In this document: positions 11,576-24,023 of the stretch, one piece after another
How positions within the stretch are numbered: position 1 is the stretch's first letter
Layout of the letters: every line of letters begins with the position of its first letter
Assembly: GCF_002878395.1 (NCBI RefSeq)
Contig: NC_061115.1
Location: 157,356,977 to 157,420,976, forward strand
Source: Capsicum annuum
Taxonomy: Eukaryota > Streptophyta > Magnoliopsida > Solanales > Solanaceae
Direction: 5' to 3'
DNA: 64,000 nucleotides
Position numbers and translations under genes: made by a program
Notes under the pieces: generated by a model
The model's input: the letters and a program-made list of their open reading frames with translations, nothing else
Told to the model about the DNA's origin: nothing
The model's database searches: none

Positions 11576-11772
11576 TCAACTTTGTAGGGGATGCTCTGAC
11601 CCCCCTAGATTATTTTTTACCTTTTTTCTATGGCATATGTTCGCTAGTTGGACCACTACATTAATACTCGAACATTGAGCACATCAGGATCTAAAGTGGT
11701 ATAGCCAAGCAAATTTATGCCATAGAAATATGATAAAAAATAATTTAGGGTATTTATAGGACCCTTGTAAAG
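11576..11772. mobile_element. Foldback (long inverted repeat) element, MITE-like
   Basis: A left arm at 11576-11658 (with TAGATTATTTTTTACC and TTTCTATGGCATA) is complementary, with mismatches, to a right arm at 11694-11772 (with TATGCCATAGAAATATG and AAAAAATAATTTAGG). A loop of about 35 bp separates them. There is no coding content. I could not define a clean target duplication at the ends, so the outer limits may be wider (about 11530-11800). Confidence 0.55.
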
Positions 11773-11979
11773 TAATGGCGATTTTGACTTTGAAATCGTA
11801 GATTTTACAAGGAATTAACATGTGACCTGTCTTCTCAGGATACTGGTCAGGTTCCACTTATTGATTCAGCAATTTAATTCCCTCCCTTAGGTTCTCCATC
11901 TAAATCAATTCCTAACCCTTTCATAGCCTTATCACAAAAATATTCCACCATAATCAATCCCACTGCAAAGAAGAAGATC

Positions 11980-13680
11980 AAGAAATTAAGCATGATGTAG
12001 TCCCAATTCATATTTAAAAATTAGATTTCAAAGATGGTGTTCGTACGATTAAATATACGAAACAAGAAGTGAGTTGGATGAACATCATAAAGAACCTGTG
12101 ATATTCTATTGTGGGTAGTTTGTAGTATGGCTGGCCTATGCTATTAAATTTAAGGGACCAAATACCGTTACAATGTGGTATTAAGGGTGATTGGAAAGTT
12201 GGATTTTTGCGTAATAGGCATGTTTTAATTAGGTTGGAATTGATTGAGGACTTCACAAACATATTATCTATGAGTGCTTATTACATTAGTTCAAAAGATG
12301 AAAATTCATATCAAATGCATCCATTAAAATATTATTCCAATTTCAAGTCGACAGAAGATGCTACTAAAGTGATCGCCTGGAATCTTTTCTAGATCTTTTG
12401 CCCATATTTTTTGTCAAGGAGTCTCTATTTTCACTAGATTTTGCTATTGATAAGATCCAACACTTACGCATAGATACTACCAATAAAACACGCATAAGTT
12501 GTTCTAGGATAAAAGTTCAATTAGATCTTTTAGAAGAAAGACGTCAATATGTGAAGATGGAAATTCTCAATGAAGTAACTAAAGAAGTAAGGACCATAAA
12601 AATGAAGATTACATATGATATGATTCCTACCTATGGTAAGAAGTTCAAACTACAGGGACACAAAGAGGAGGAATAAATTCCTTTACCCAGAGCCTAAGAA
12701 GAATATTTCAACAAAATAAGGGGGAGAAATATAGGAAAGTAGTTAACATCATCAGGGTAATCAACATAACAAAAGCAAGGATATAATTACAACAGGTAGA
12801 GATATGAAAGAGGAAATAAAATGTGGCACCCAACTAGTAGAAGATTTCTCAAAAATAAGGATGTTGAATATGTATTAAGACACAAAAGTGATCAGACCAT
12901 AGACGTCAAAGAGGACATAACTATAATTAACCCTTTTGATATTTTGCATGATGAATCACAAGAAGAAGGGGTAAAGGGCAAAGAATAAGATAGGGAAAAA
13001 GACATTGAAATATCTACAAAAGAATGGGAGTAGAATATTTTTGAATTGGTGAAGAATAGGGTGGAAACACCTAAACAAAATTAGAAAACTAGTTCTACAA
13101 ACAAGCAAAGTAGCAACAAATACACTAGTCTATACAATAAAGGAAATGGTAGTATAAAATGGGTGATAGAGCAGAAGATGAACCTGACTGTTCTTAGAAA
13201 GAGGTTCCATAAACTGAGAAATATAGTACATCATTGATTTTCCATAGTACTATAAATGCAGTTCCACTAGTAGTATTAGATGCAATGATAGAGAAGAGTA
13301 GCAGATCATTGACACAGGTAAGTTAGAAGAATCACAAGGTAACAAAGATAAGGTTGATAAGTATCATACCTTATTAGACTTAAGTTAGGAGAATCTTTTG
13401 GAAATGGAACCCGTTTTAGTTTAGAAGATCCCAAAAAAATATTGCATGAATTAATCACACATCTAAATAGGAATACTCGTTTCATAACAAGTGAGGCAGA
13501 GATTAATGTTATAGAAAAGGAGAAAGTGAAGTTTATAAGGAAATGGATTTAATAAGTAGGCAAGCAGTTCTTTCCTAAAAGAAGAGAAAATGAACATCAA
13601 AAAGGAAAAAAAACACTAATGAACTACCTAAAAGGGTAATACCAAAGAGAAGCGTGGTGACAAATAAATTGTGTAAATGA
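11980..13680 (+). pseudogene. LINE ORF1-like protein (DUF4283 / CCHC type), broken
   Basis: Two adjacent frames give a domain well known from plant L1-type LINE first ORFs. The frame at 12138-12392 reads IKGDWKVGFLRNRHVLIRLE, AYYISSKDENSYQMHPLKYY and the end of the DUF4283 core. After a frameshift near 12390, the frame at 12398-12676 reads PIFFVKESLFSLDFAIDK, NKTRISCSRIKVQLDLLEE and KMKITYDMIPTYGKKFKLQG. In intact relatives the last segment is a zinc knuckle; here its cysteines are replaced. Upstream text from about 11980 (VVPIHI, DGVRTIKYTKQEVSWM) extends the N-terminus. Downstream, 12840-13680 is a low-complexity, charged tail with stops (RRFLKNKDVEYVLRHKSD, INPFDIL). I found no ORF2 endonuclease or RT beyond it, so the element is truncated where a gag fragment on the other strand begins. 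Confidence 0.75.
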
Positions 13681-13689
13681 TGAAGAAAA

Positions 13690-13995
13690 GAAGTGACACC
13701 CATGATATCTGTGACTTTTTTCACCCCATCTTGAAACTCCTGAGGATGCTCCTCAGACTTGGATCTAGAAAATAAAGGGAGATTCATTTGAGTGAAATCC
13801 TCGATTTTAGCTATAGTTGTATTCAAATCTAGATTAGCTGGAGCAAAAGCCTGATAGTTGTTTTGAGTATCTACAAAATGGACCAAAGCTATGAAAGCAG
13901 CCCTAAACTCGATGTAGGAAACATGGTTATTCAGAGGATCTTCCTAAGCAAGTGGAGGTGCAGGTTGATCCCTACTTCTTCTTTCATTATTTATT
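13690..13995 (-). pseudogene. gag: Tekay-type gag N-terminal fragment
   Basis: The minus strand reads EDPLNNHVSYIEFRAAFIAL, an extended linker, then IEDFTQMNLPLFSRSKSEEH and PQEFQDGVKKVTDIMGVTS. The same blocks occur in the plus-strand gag at 36833-37990 (for example HVSHVEFRAAFTTL). It lies on the correct strand and distance from a primer site at 14213-14229 and the LTR fragment from 14230. Downstream gag is lost where the LINE pseudogene starts near 13690. One stop lies near the N-terminus. Confidence 0.75.
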
Positions 13996-14229
13996 TTATA
14001 AGGAATTATCTATAAATAGAATGAAGGATGAGTTAGACAAGGGAATATAATAGGGATCAAACTCGTCCGCACGACATGAATTCTTAAACAAGGGAAACTT
14101 TCCTAAAATCATCTTTTAGGGACTAATCCATAAGTGTAGCCCGCTTCACACCCATGTACAAGACACTACTCAATGTAACTTTAAAACACCCTAGGACACT
14201 TTAATACATTTTGATTTGATGCCAAGTTT
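13996..14229 (-). other. 5' leader and primer binding site of the truncated Tekay copy
   Basis: This lies between the gag fragment and the LTR. Adjacent to the LTR, the minus strand reads ACTTGGCATCAAATCA (about 14213-14229). It is a decayed form of the TGGTATCAGAGC primer site complementary to initiator-Met tRNA, as seen better preserved at 44253-44267 and 51156-51167. Confidence 0.6.
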
Positions 14230-17096
14230 TTCATGACCTAATGTTGCCCCTTATCGTGACATGGTGCTTAAGGCCACAAATGACCCAAGCTAACCTATAA
14301 TTCAATACTTGTTATAAGTATTGAATAAAATAATAATGAAACATTATGTGAAGAAGATAGGCTAATAAATCTCTGCCAAAACAAATCATCATGCTCGAAC
14401 AACTGATAAAAACTGAAAACTAGATTGACCATCTAAAATTCTCTAAATTTATTACACCCTATATTTTTGAGCTAGAAATCAAACCGTCATTCCTACATGT
14501 GAAAACTATAATCCCATGATTTATATTTTAATTCATGTATCATGATATTTATCCTAGGAAGTACTTTCAAAGAGAAACATTGCAACACCCCGTATTATTC
14601 TTGGTTCTATTAAGCTCTTAGTTGCATGCATGAGGGACTTAAGGCCTAAAAAGTTCACTAAGTGTTGGGGACTTAGCCATTTTCAAGACTTATAAACTTC
14701 AAGGATTTTTATTTTGATCTTCCTGACCTTGAGACATTGGTGTTTAAGTCAATTCATGTTTAGGGAAGTAGGAAGTACGTCTCGAGGGAATTTTTGATAT
14801 TTTGGGCAAGGTTTGGGTCATGTTTGGACTGTGAATCTAGTGGGTTATCTTGATAAGATTGTGTTGAAGACTTATTCCTGACTTCTCACTCACCGCATTG
14901 CAGTGAGGGAAATCAACTACCACTATTTGGACTACATCGCAGTGACGTTGTTGCATCCAGTTTTTGTTTAAATTGTTCGAGATTAATTGGGTGTTTTACC
15001 CCTCAACCCAAATCGTCCATAAAACAAATTAGGACATATTTTAGGGCATTATTTTCCCTTATTCTCCAATTACTCTCAGGAAAACCCCCCCATTTCCCAA
15101 AGAACAAAAAAGATCAACTCCTTTTTCCCTAAGTTATCTATAATACAAGCTCCCTAAGTTTAAGAACCTTCAAGAAAGCATTAAGATTAAGTTTTCATTC
15201 CCATGTTAAGAAACTTCAGGTACGTGGGGTTATCCTAAATCTAATGGGCATATGTTTTACGATTTTAACAAACTTTATAGTCATACATATACGTATATGT
15301 AATGTGTTTAAAAAATTTCTTTAGGAGCATCCATCATGAACCCAATTGGATGAAAGTATATCGTTCTCATGGGTTTTTTCCATAAGTTTTATTTGAAATC
15401 TCATGAATATGTCATTTGAGTTCAAAAAGCTATTTATGGGGACTTGTGAAATTCTTTTTCCTATGATGAAATTTATGGTCAATGCATGATAGGAATTGTT
15501 AATTGTTTGACAACATGAGTTATAAGACTTTTATGATCATGAGGTTTATGTATAACTAATTTTGGTGCTGATTTATGAATAATTATTATTCATGAGTTTT
15601 AAAATGCCTTTTTAACCATTATGCATTATTGTTTTGTAAATTTTTAAAAGAGGTACTTCTTATGCTAAAGACTCTTGTGTCTTAACTTAAAGAAATGAAT
15701 ACGTTGAATAAATGATTTGGCTACTATGTGTTAAAGATTTGTAAAGAGAGTATGTGCATAATTTTACATATAATTTTGAACTTAGGAACTCTCGTGTGAT
15801 TTGATAAAATCTTTTGGTGGTCATATATGTATGTTTGAATGAGAAAGGCGGATACGATGTGGTATGATATGAACGACTTGTAAGTTTAGGTATGACAATA
15901 CCCGTTGATGATATGACCTTAATAGAATAAGAATTTAATGATTTATACGCATGAAGCATGGTTTAAAAGAACTAAAAATGGGTTTAAAGAGAGCTAGTTG
16001 GTTATCCAAAGAAGGATATTGGTGATATTGGTTTATGATTTCCCATGATATGGATAGTATGCTGGCGACGGCCTTATAGTGTAGTAGAAATAGAGTCTTC
16101 AATCATTGTGGCGAACTTAGATTGAGGGCTTGTCACCGAGTCAAGTGAGGATTCCATATAGACCGTGGGGTCGTAGAAATGTAGGGTGTACTATCTTGCT
16201 CAGAAGTATGACAAAGAGTTGAGTCATGATTTCTAAATGATGTTTTGAAGCTCATTAAATTATTCCCATGTATTTTTAATTGCTTTATGCTGACATGATT
16301 TTACAAAATGCTCTAATCTCTGTTGTGTAAAAATTTATTTTATTTTTGGATTGTTCTATGTACTAGTACCTCTGTGTATTGGCCCCCTATATTTCAAGTC
16401 ATGCAGTATAGTCCTATGGTCTATCACATCAGTAGAAAACTTGAGATTTGATAGAATTGGTGAACCATCCATCTTTAGGAAGACATTTATTTATATGTTG
16501 AGTCTTTCAATGTATGGTCCAGCCGGGTGCTTGATCCGGACCTAACAGTTAGTATTCAGTAGAGGCTTTATAGATGGTAGTTGAAGTGTTGTATTTTCAT
16601 ATCTTGTAGATACATTTCAGATTATATGTTTCCAATAAACACTGTTATGTCTTTCGCACTTTGATTTATGTATGGATTTTTCTTATTATAGTATGCTAAT
16701 AGGTCTTTTTGGCCTTTGAAGTTTGGGATACCCATTGTGGCTAGGGTCTCAATTCGGGTCATGACAAAAATCATAAGGAGTTTATTGGAGAAATCCTCAA
16801 CTAACTCTGACTTACTGAACATAAAGACATACTAAAATAATTGTAATAACATCTCACGTCCTTTATGTAGAGAACTTACTACTACTGCTGCTGAGTGATA
16901 CTGAGTTGACTAAGAACGATCGGGAAAATAAGCGTCTGAACCCAGGTTATAAGACACCATAACACAAAAGAAGAGTATGTGGTCAATACTTTAAATGTAT
17001 TGGCACATATGATAAGGTCTAAATAAATTACATACGGAAGCTAAACATGGATGCATGAACATAAAATAGTAATAATGCAAGTTTTATGCCTTAAGA
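14230..17096 (-). repeat. Partial Tekay-type LTR, split by a solo LTR
   Basis: Two pieces (14230-14580 and 16767-17096) join into one LTR fragment of about 680 bp. The first holds the LTR end next to the primer site (GTGACATGGTGCTTAAGGCC, CCCAAGCTAACC). The second continues with AAGGAGTTTATTGG, CAACTAACTCTGAC and GTTATAAGACACCATAACAC, matching 25744-25930 of the complete LTR. The remainder is missing where element X begins at about 17096. Confidence 0.65.
14581..16766 (+). repeat. Solo LTR of the Z family
   Basis: This 2.19-kb LTR starts TGCAACACCCCG and ends GGGTCATGACA, with no internal region attached. It shares ordered blocks with the LTR at 59359-61480. Examples are TAGTATGACGATACCC against AGGTATGACAATACCC, GGATTCCATATAGACCGTGG against GGATTCCATATATCTTGTGG, and CTAGTACCTCTGTGTATTGG against CTAGTACATCTGTATTGACC. 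The flanking 5-mers are AACAT and AAAAT, a probable target duplication with one mutation. The flanks belong to one interrupted Tekay LTR. Confidence 0.8.
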
Positions 17097-19687
17097 CTAC
17101 CCCCTAGACGTCACACAGAGCATAATTTCAAAAGTGATTCCAATCTAACCATTATATTGGCATAAATCATGAGTGACTGAATAAAATACACAAATTCGAA
17201 AGAAATATGCAGAAGATGCATCTTTTCTAAATATGATCAATATAAAACTATATTAAAATTACAACAACTTTGATTATACAAAACAAGACTAGAATCAAAT
17301 ACATCAACTCTAACGATTGTCTATGAAGCCTCTACTAGTATTGACTATAGGTAGTCAGAACATGACCCTTAACTATTCCTAATTAATATGGCTAAATAAA
17401 GACTACCAAATACTACTATAACTATGACTGACTTAAGCCCTTAAATTAGAAGGACTCATCACCTACTGATTGGAAGTTGCAATCTATCTGATTATGATGT
17501 GCACTCTACAACTTGTACCTATATTATTAAAAACTGTAGCACATAGACATATATGTGGATCAGTACCTTTGTAATGTAATGAGCGTGTAGGTGTGAATGC
17601 CTAAGTGAAAATAATAACTCAATGTTCATATAAACTTGTAAGGAATGCATGCTAAGAGTAAATGACTCACCTTGTCTTGAATAAAAAAAAGTTGTAAAAA
17701 AAATCAAAAACATGAGTAATGAAGCATAAGAAAACTTTGTGAGCCATAACACTTCGTTCTAACAGAAAACTCTACTTTTATTATTTCTATTATTGGAATG
17801 AGTAGGATTGAAGTTGAATATACTTTCAAATCATGAAGGCTAAGTGTAAAAGACACACCTTTAACTTACGTAAAATGAAAATTGAAATATCATATCTATT
17901 ATCTTATGTAAAACCATATCTAAATAATATTTTGAGCCTTTGTACTTAGTTTCTAAAAATTGTTCTGTTATTCTATCTTAGAACTTAGGGAGGTTCTTCT
18001 AACGGATATACACCATGTGATGTATCATGGTGTCAAACATATAGTTCCCCTAAGGGAAAAACTTCATGTTGGGGAAAGCTGTCATACTCTTGCAAAGGAG
18101 TAGGACCTGAGCTAAGTGATCACTATCTGTATCTGAATGCATATAAATGGGGAATAGTCTGAACATACATTGGCTCGTAGTTCTGGGGTATGTCAACTGA
18201 GACACATACCCTACTCGGTGCTAAATACTACTCTTTTGCTTTATATGCACATTCTATAGGAAATCCACCTTAAAATAGCATAAGGGATTATAATGAACAC
18301 CACTTGTGCATCTATCTATTTTAAACTGTAGTCAAAACTAAATGTGTGGATTCCATATCCTAGCCGAGGATCAAAAGATCAAATCTTTTCTTGAAATCTT
18401 AGCACATGCTTATCAAAGAGTTCTTAAAGCATAATCTTCTAAAATCTCAAGTCTTAATCTTTGGGCTTAAAACCCATGCTTAAAACTCATATCAATTCAC
18501 ATCAAAACCTCATGTAATATGATTCTTGAAATACGTCACAATAACAAATCAAGAAATTTCAATCTCATTAATAATCTAAATCATATAATTTTAAAAAAAA
18601 AACATAACATAGGAACCTCTTTATATATACACTAAAAGCTTTAAATTTCATGCTAATAACATGCTTTAAGAATATATAGGAATTTGGGTGTAAACCCTAA
18701 TTCAAAACAAGTAATCAAATCTTAAATTCATGCAATTTTTGGAACTAGGGTGAAAGGATTCCCTCGTTCATAACCCCACATACCTTAATAGACTTGATTT
18801 AATGGAGAAATCTGGACCTTGAAAGCCTTGGTAATGATCTTGATAGCTTTCTTGAAATTCTTAGATTAGGGGACTTAGATTATTGGCTTTTATTGAAGGT
18901 TTATTGAACTAGGAAGCTTTAGCTCTGGGATTCTTGAAAAATTATTGAATTCAAAACTTAAATCCTTATGTTCTTGAGAGAAAAATTGAACTTTGTTCAT
19001 GGGGAAAAGGGAGGGTTTTTATGAGAGTTGATTTGAAGAAGATGGACAAATAATGCCCTTTTGGGTGCTTAAATTTGTGCCTTGGACCTTTGGGGTTGAA
19101 GGGAGAGGACCAAAGTGCCCCTTCACCTTAAGAATTTGAAAACAACATGGGAATGGGGTTGAGGGGAGAGGACCAAAGTGCCCCTTCACCCTTAAGAATT
19201 TTAAAATAACATGGGAATGGAGGAAGTGGCACTCCCTTTAGTCCTAGGAGTAGAGCACGCGATGCCTCATCTATCCAGGTGCAATAATACGGACGGCGCG
19301 AGCTTATTGTGCGCCCTCGCCACCTCTCACAAAAATGGCTATAATTGTTTGCTCGGGTATTAGATTAAGGCAAATTTTTATAGTTGGAAAGCTGACTCAA
19401 TTATCTACAATTTGGTGGGTATTTATCTAAAAAATTCCATGCATATCAAAAGTTATATGCATTCAAAGTTTACCATTGTAGAATTGAATACCAAACTTGG
19501 GATGAATTAAAGGCTCTTAGCTCAACCTTGCTCTAAGTGATTTTTATGAAAATTTTTCACCTAATAAGTACTTCACACACTAGTATAAAAATCATTACAA
19601 ATTTATCAACATAAAAATCATGCGATTAATGTTTATAATTGTAGGAACGACGGTTCAGAGTCTAGCCCAAAAATATGGGGTGTTACA
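17096..19687 (-). repeat. 3' LTR of element X
   Basis: About 2.6 kb. On the minus strand it starts TGTAACACCCCATATTTTTG at 19687; the other end is near 17096 (ACCCCCTAGACGTCAC on the plus strand). It matches 30328-32347 throughout, for example ATATTGGCATAA followed by CATGAG, GCATAAGGGATTATAATGAA and the CCCTAATTCAAAACAAGTAA block. A 63-bp tandem duplication near 19093-19218 includes AGAGGACCAAAGTGCCCC twice. The short GC-rich stretch 19240-19320 corresponds in position to the GC-rich module blocks of the Tekay LTRs. Confidence 0.75.
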
Positions 19688-19723
19688 TTATCTCCCCCTT
19701 GGATTCATTCGTCCCCAAATGGC
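19688..19723 (-). other. Polypurine tract and conserved 3' block of element X
   Basis: The minus strand reads CATTTGGGGACGAATGAATC then CAAGGGGGAGATAA directly before the LTR start TGTAACACC. The same block precedes the Tekay LTRs at 34337-34370 and 41604-41637, and the LTRs of Y and Z. The G-rich end is the expected plus-strand primer. Confidence 0.8.
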
Positions 19724-20447
19724 ACTGAATTGGCTAAAATACTATGGAAAGGCTGATAAGAGGTTCGAAACACCTACGATCTGAATCGTGACTTAATATC
19801 TGAAATAGGATGTATGATGCATGAACTAAAATAAATTCATAATTTACATGAATGAAAATATTTTACCTCATGGAATGGTCTTACTAGTGAAACTTTGGGT
19901 AGTAAGACTAACTAGGAAGTTGGAAATCTATAGGAGCTTATGTAATCTATTGCTAAATTTGATTGCAGTCTATACTGACAGAATTATACTAAAAGCTTAC
20001 ACTCAACTAAAGTATTTCTTAAACACTCTAAGTAAGTTATATTAACATTTTGGAGCAAGGGATTATGGGCATTATCTAAGTAATATATATGAATATGGAA
20101 TCACAACATTGATACTACTCTATGGAATGGAGCATAGACATATAAGTCATAAGCTAAGATAGAATGACTAGGCCTTAGGCAATGCAACTTGTTACTTTTA
20201 AGTTGAGTAACACTTCTCAAATACTCCCTCAACTCTACTGTTCCCCTTAAATACCATATTTATTTGATTCAACATATAATTCTCACATGGGCATTGACAA
20301 ATCAATCTACTATAGTCTAAAATAAAATAAATTCTCTCACCATGATCAGGCCTAACTCAAAATCATAAGGTACAACACATCACACCATCATACTAGTTTA
20401 AACAACATGATTCAATCTTCTATGTATCTTACAGAGCTTCCACCCAA
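19724..20447 (-). other. Element X interior, first piece, non-coding
   Basis: No protein motif on either strand. From about 20080 it parallels 47650-47940 of element Y, for example GAGCATAGACATATAAGTCA against GAATATAGACATATAACTCC, CAACTCTACTGTTCCC against AACTATACTATTCCC, and GGGCATTGACAAATCAATCT against GAGCATTGACAAATCTTTCT. It ends at the gag-only element's insertion site. Confidence 0.7.
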
Positions 20448-21201
20448 TGATACAAGTGCAATTACATAGATGGACTTATGTGGGTGTGTATTGAATTCGT
20501 CCATGTTTGTGTGTAAGAGAAATGTAATTAAGGGGTAAAACACATCAAAAAATAGCTACTAAGTCACTCCTGAGGGGCTTCTATTCTCTAAGGAGCCTTT
20601 TGGTGTTTTTGCCTTTTATTTGTAACATACTATATAAGGAACATTTTAGGGTTTCTTTACTTAGTTTTTGCATATTGAAAATTTTATAACGCACTTGAAA
20701 CAAGACAAGTTCTCTCACCCTTAGAGGCTTGGAAGAAACTAGGATAGCAACAGAAGTGTGGATTCACTTTGTTGTTTGTTGTCTTGGAACTTGGGTGCTT
20801 GAAGGATTGAGGTCCTCTCTTGTGTCCTTTATATAGTGTAGGTATTGATACCATCATTATTAAGGGTATTTGTGCTTGAACACACTTAGGTTCTTGGTCA
20901 TTTTAGTAGTGTATGTCACACTCTCTATCATTTACATAGTTATAATCTTATAGTTGTGTTGTGTATTGTTTCTCTTGTAATCTGTGTGTTGTTACTACAT
21001 TTTTGTTTTTAATCTTGGTCTTAATATATTGTTGTTAATATTACTTTGTGTTGCTGTTTTGGTGTCAAATATACCATTATATCTTGTATTCTTGTTGTTG
21101 GTAGTGAATCCGAGAGTGGTCTCCAAAAAGGTCCTTGGATTCGTAAGATTTTTGGACTGATTTAGAGTGTATTTTGTGACTTCATTGTTATTATTGTATC
21201 A
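20448..21201 (+). repeat. 5' LTR of the gag-only element
   Basis: 754 bp, from TGATACAAGTGCAATTACAT to TTATTGTATCA. It aligns along its whole length with 24256-25011, for example AGATGGACTTATG, CACTATATAAGGAACATTTT against CTATATAAGGAACATTTTAG, and TGGTAGTGAATCCGAGAGTG. A TATATAAGGAAC box at about 20631 could be the promoter TATA element; that is inference. Confidence 0.9.
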
Positions 21202-22389
21202 TTTGGTATTAGATCATGGCTTGATCTTGTACCCACAAGGTCAATCTTAGGATTTCTTGGTCGAAAATAAAAATAAAAGTTAAACTTGTTCTTGTTCTTG
21301 ACCAAGAGTTAGGGTTGTTGTTACAACTTGGTAGAGTTTTGTTTGGTGTCTAGATCTTGTAATTATTTTTTTTGTCTAGTGTGTTTCTTATGTTGGTTTC
21401 TTTCTCACTAACACAAAGGTGTTTATATCTAAAATTGAGCTTAAAAATGATGACATTGTTGATGTGAACTTGAAGGTGGCCAAACCTTGTAGTTGTTCTC
21501 TTGGCCGTATGAAGTTGTTGTTATGTTCATGAATATTGTTGTGGTGTTCATCTTGTTCTTCACCTAGCCTTATAACTTAACCAATGAAAAAATTTCAAAT
21601 AGATTCAAAGAGGCAAAGAAAAAAGTTGTAAAGTTTGTTGTTGAGTAGACTTGAACCATCACTTCCTAGACTTGACATCAACTTTTTCAACTACTACCTT
21701 TAAGTAAAGGAGCCTTGTTTGGTGAAACTAGTACAAGTCAAGATCATACTTTTTTGATATTAAACTTACCAAGGACTCAAGACTTATAATTTCCCTTCAA
21801 AACTAATTATTTTTCATTCCAAATTGTGTGGAGATTGAAATTTCAAATTTGTGACTAAAGTTGTGTGGGACCGAGACCATTTGCATGCTGCCACATCACC
21901 CTAATTACTATTCACCGTCAATATTAAGGTCAAATTTGGATTTATCTAGTTTATAATTGTTTATTATTGGTTTCATTAGTTGATCCTAAAACTAATTAAC
22001 AAACTAGTAAGCTCCTACTAGATTGTCATTAGTCCTTCCATCTATTGTTCGTGTCTACGTTTCTTTTGTTCTTTTGTCATTTTTATAATCGTAATACTTC
22101 TTGGTTCAAGTTCAAAAATTACTTATTTTAGTATTCCAATAAAGAATCCATTCCTACCAAGTAGTATACTTACTCTTCCACTCACCATGAGTTACAATAC
22201 GACTTACAAACATTTGTGACATCAAGTGTGATGCCACAATGTGAGTGAGGGAATAGTGAGGTTGTTTGAACTAATATGTGTTTTATTTTTTATGTTTTGT
22301 ATTGTATTGTGGCGTGCAATGTTGTGGACTTATTTGGTGTCTTGATTGGACCGTGACTTGAAGGGTTAATTTTTTTTGGTAAAATCACA
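21202..22389 (+). other. 5' leader of the gag-only element
   Basis: About 1.2 kb of non-coding sequence between the primer site (21204-21215) and gag. It is T-rich, with TTGTTGTT runs, and shows no protein motif. A long leader of this kind is normal for gypsy-type elements. Confidence 0.6.
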
Positions 22390-24023
22390 ATGGAACACGA
22401 GGCTTCCAATGCTTAAGCAATGGACACTAATGCCATCAATCTCATTATTGCTCTCCTTGAAACTATGTCTCGAGATGTGGATAGGTTGAATGTGGGTCTT
22501 GAGAAATTAGATACGGATGTGGCATCAATAAATTGGAGATTACACCGTGTGGAAATCCAAACGAGTCAACCTTCCACCCCTCAAAACAATTCCCCAACTA
22601 ATGCTCCCGAGCCTTTGCACCAAATGCTATATCCCCCAATTGCCACAAATCCAACAAATATTTACTCCCAAAGCCAAGAAAAAGATGTACCAAGCCATCC
22701 TCCACTCCAAAAAGTCCAACAAGAAGGGCTTGGAACCCAAATGACAGCCCAAAAACCGAGCCCTCTAAACCAAACTCTACTTGACCAAAGACCTCACTAT
22801 CCACCAAATCCAATCCCACAACTACAAGCCCCACTTAACCAAAATTAACCTATCCAACATGAGAAGTATAAGATGTTTGATGATGCTTACATGAGAGGGG
22901 AAGATATAAAGGGTAGAATGTTGATACAAGGGGAGTTCATGGTCTAGAATAAAGAACTGGTCATTGGAATCAACAAGGGAACCAAAACCATGAAGTAGGG
23001 CTATATACCATAAAAATGGGGCTTCCAGTCATCAATGGTAAGAGTGATCCTGAAGAGTTTCTTACATAGGAATCCATATGCAAGAGGTTATTCCAAGTCA
23101 ATGATCTTACCAAGGAGAAAAAGAGTTCCTATGCGATTGATCACTTTGACAGTTATGCGACTACATGGTGGGAATATGTTAAGAATTTTGGTAATGTTTT
23201 GGTTAAGGGGAAGCCCCCTCCTTGGTTTTGGCTAAGGTATCTCATGAGACAAAGTTACCTACCTAACAGATATTATCAGGAGCTCCTTGCCAAGTTATAT
23301 AACTTGAGATGAGGAAACAATAGTGTCGTGGCATATTATGACGGGTTTCAACAATTAATGTTGAAGCTTGACCATCGAGGAGAAAAAGTGAGCCATGACA
23401 TTATATGATTCAAAGTAGGGTTGAATAGGGACATAGCTTCTCGAATGACCCTCCAGAAGTTTGACACCATGATGGCATCTTCCAAGCGGCCTTGGAAATT
23501 CAGAGAGAGCGATCGGTTTCCAAGTCTAAGAATTTCCAACAAGCTTCCTTGGATTGGCACCAAAATCAAGAGCACTCATCCAATGCCACCCAAGCCAAGA
23601 ACAAGGTTATCCATTCTGAAACCTAGGCTTCCCAAAGGTATCCTACAAGAAATGAAGGTAAACAAAATTCCTCTTTTCATCCTAAGGGATTTTAATTTTT
23701 TAAATGTCAAAGGTGGGGGCACAAGGCTAGCGAATTCCAAAACCAAAAGAATGAAATCCTTAAGGAGGGCATATCATATTACCTTTGTGAGAAGATGGTA
23801 CTTGAATCAAATGTGGGTAATAAAATATCAATATGGAGAGCTAGAAGCTGAGGTTGAAATTTATAAAGGTGGGGAAGATGTTTTGTCAATTGATGGAGAG
23901 TGTGTAGTGCCTATGTATAGGGAAAGGAGAGTCATTCTTATTGATGGTGTGGAAGAAGAAGCCGTGAGTGAGGAAGGTGAAGAAGAAGGGATGCCGAGAG
24001 TTACGATTATTGTATTTTCTTAG
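22390..24023 (+). pseudogene. gag: Decayed gag of the gag-only element
   Basis: The start at 22390 (MEHEASNA) is followed by a stop at codon 9. The same frame then runs from 22420 with a heptad-like N-terminal helix (LIIALLETMSRDVDRLNVGL, then DTDVASINWRLHRVEI) and a Pro/Gln-rich linker. The gag core starts near 23015 (GLPVINGKSDPEEFLT, then FDSYATTWWEYVKNF). It continues with LAKLYNLR and GLNRDIASRMTLQKFDTM, matching the usual gypsy gag fold with its WW and L-x-R landmarks. A decayed CCHC knuckle follows (FKCQRWGHKASEFQNQ), with one cysteine now Trp and the last now Phe or Glu depending on alignment. An acidic tail (EEEAVSEEGEEEGMP) ends near 24023. Multiple stops and frameshifts prevent translation as one protein. 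Confidence 0.75.
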
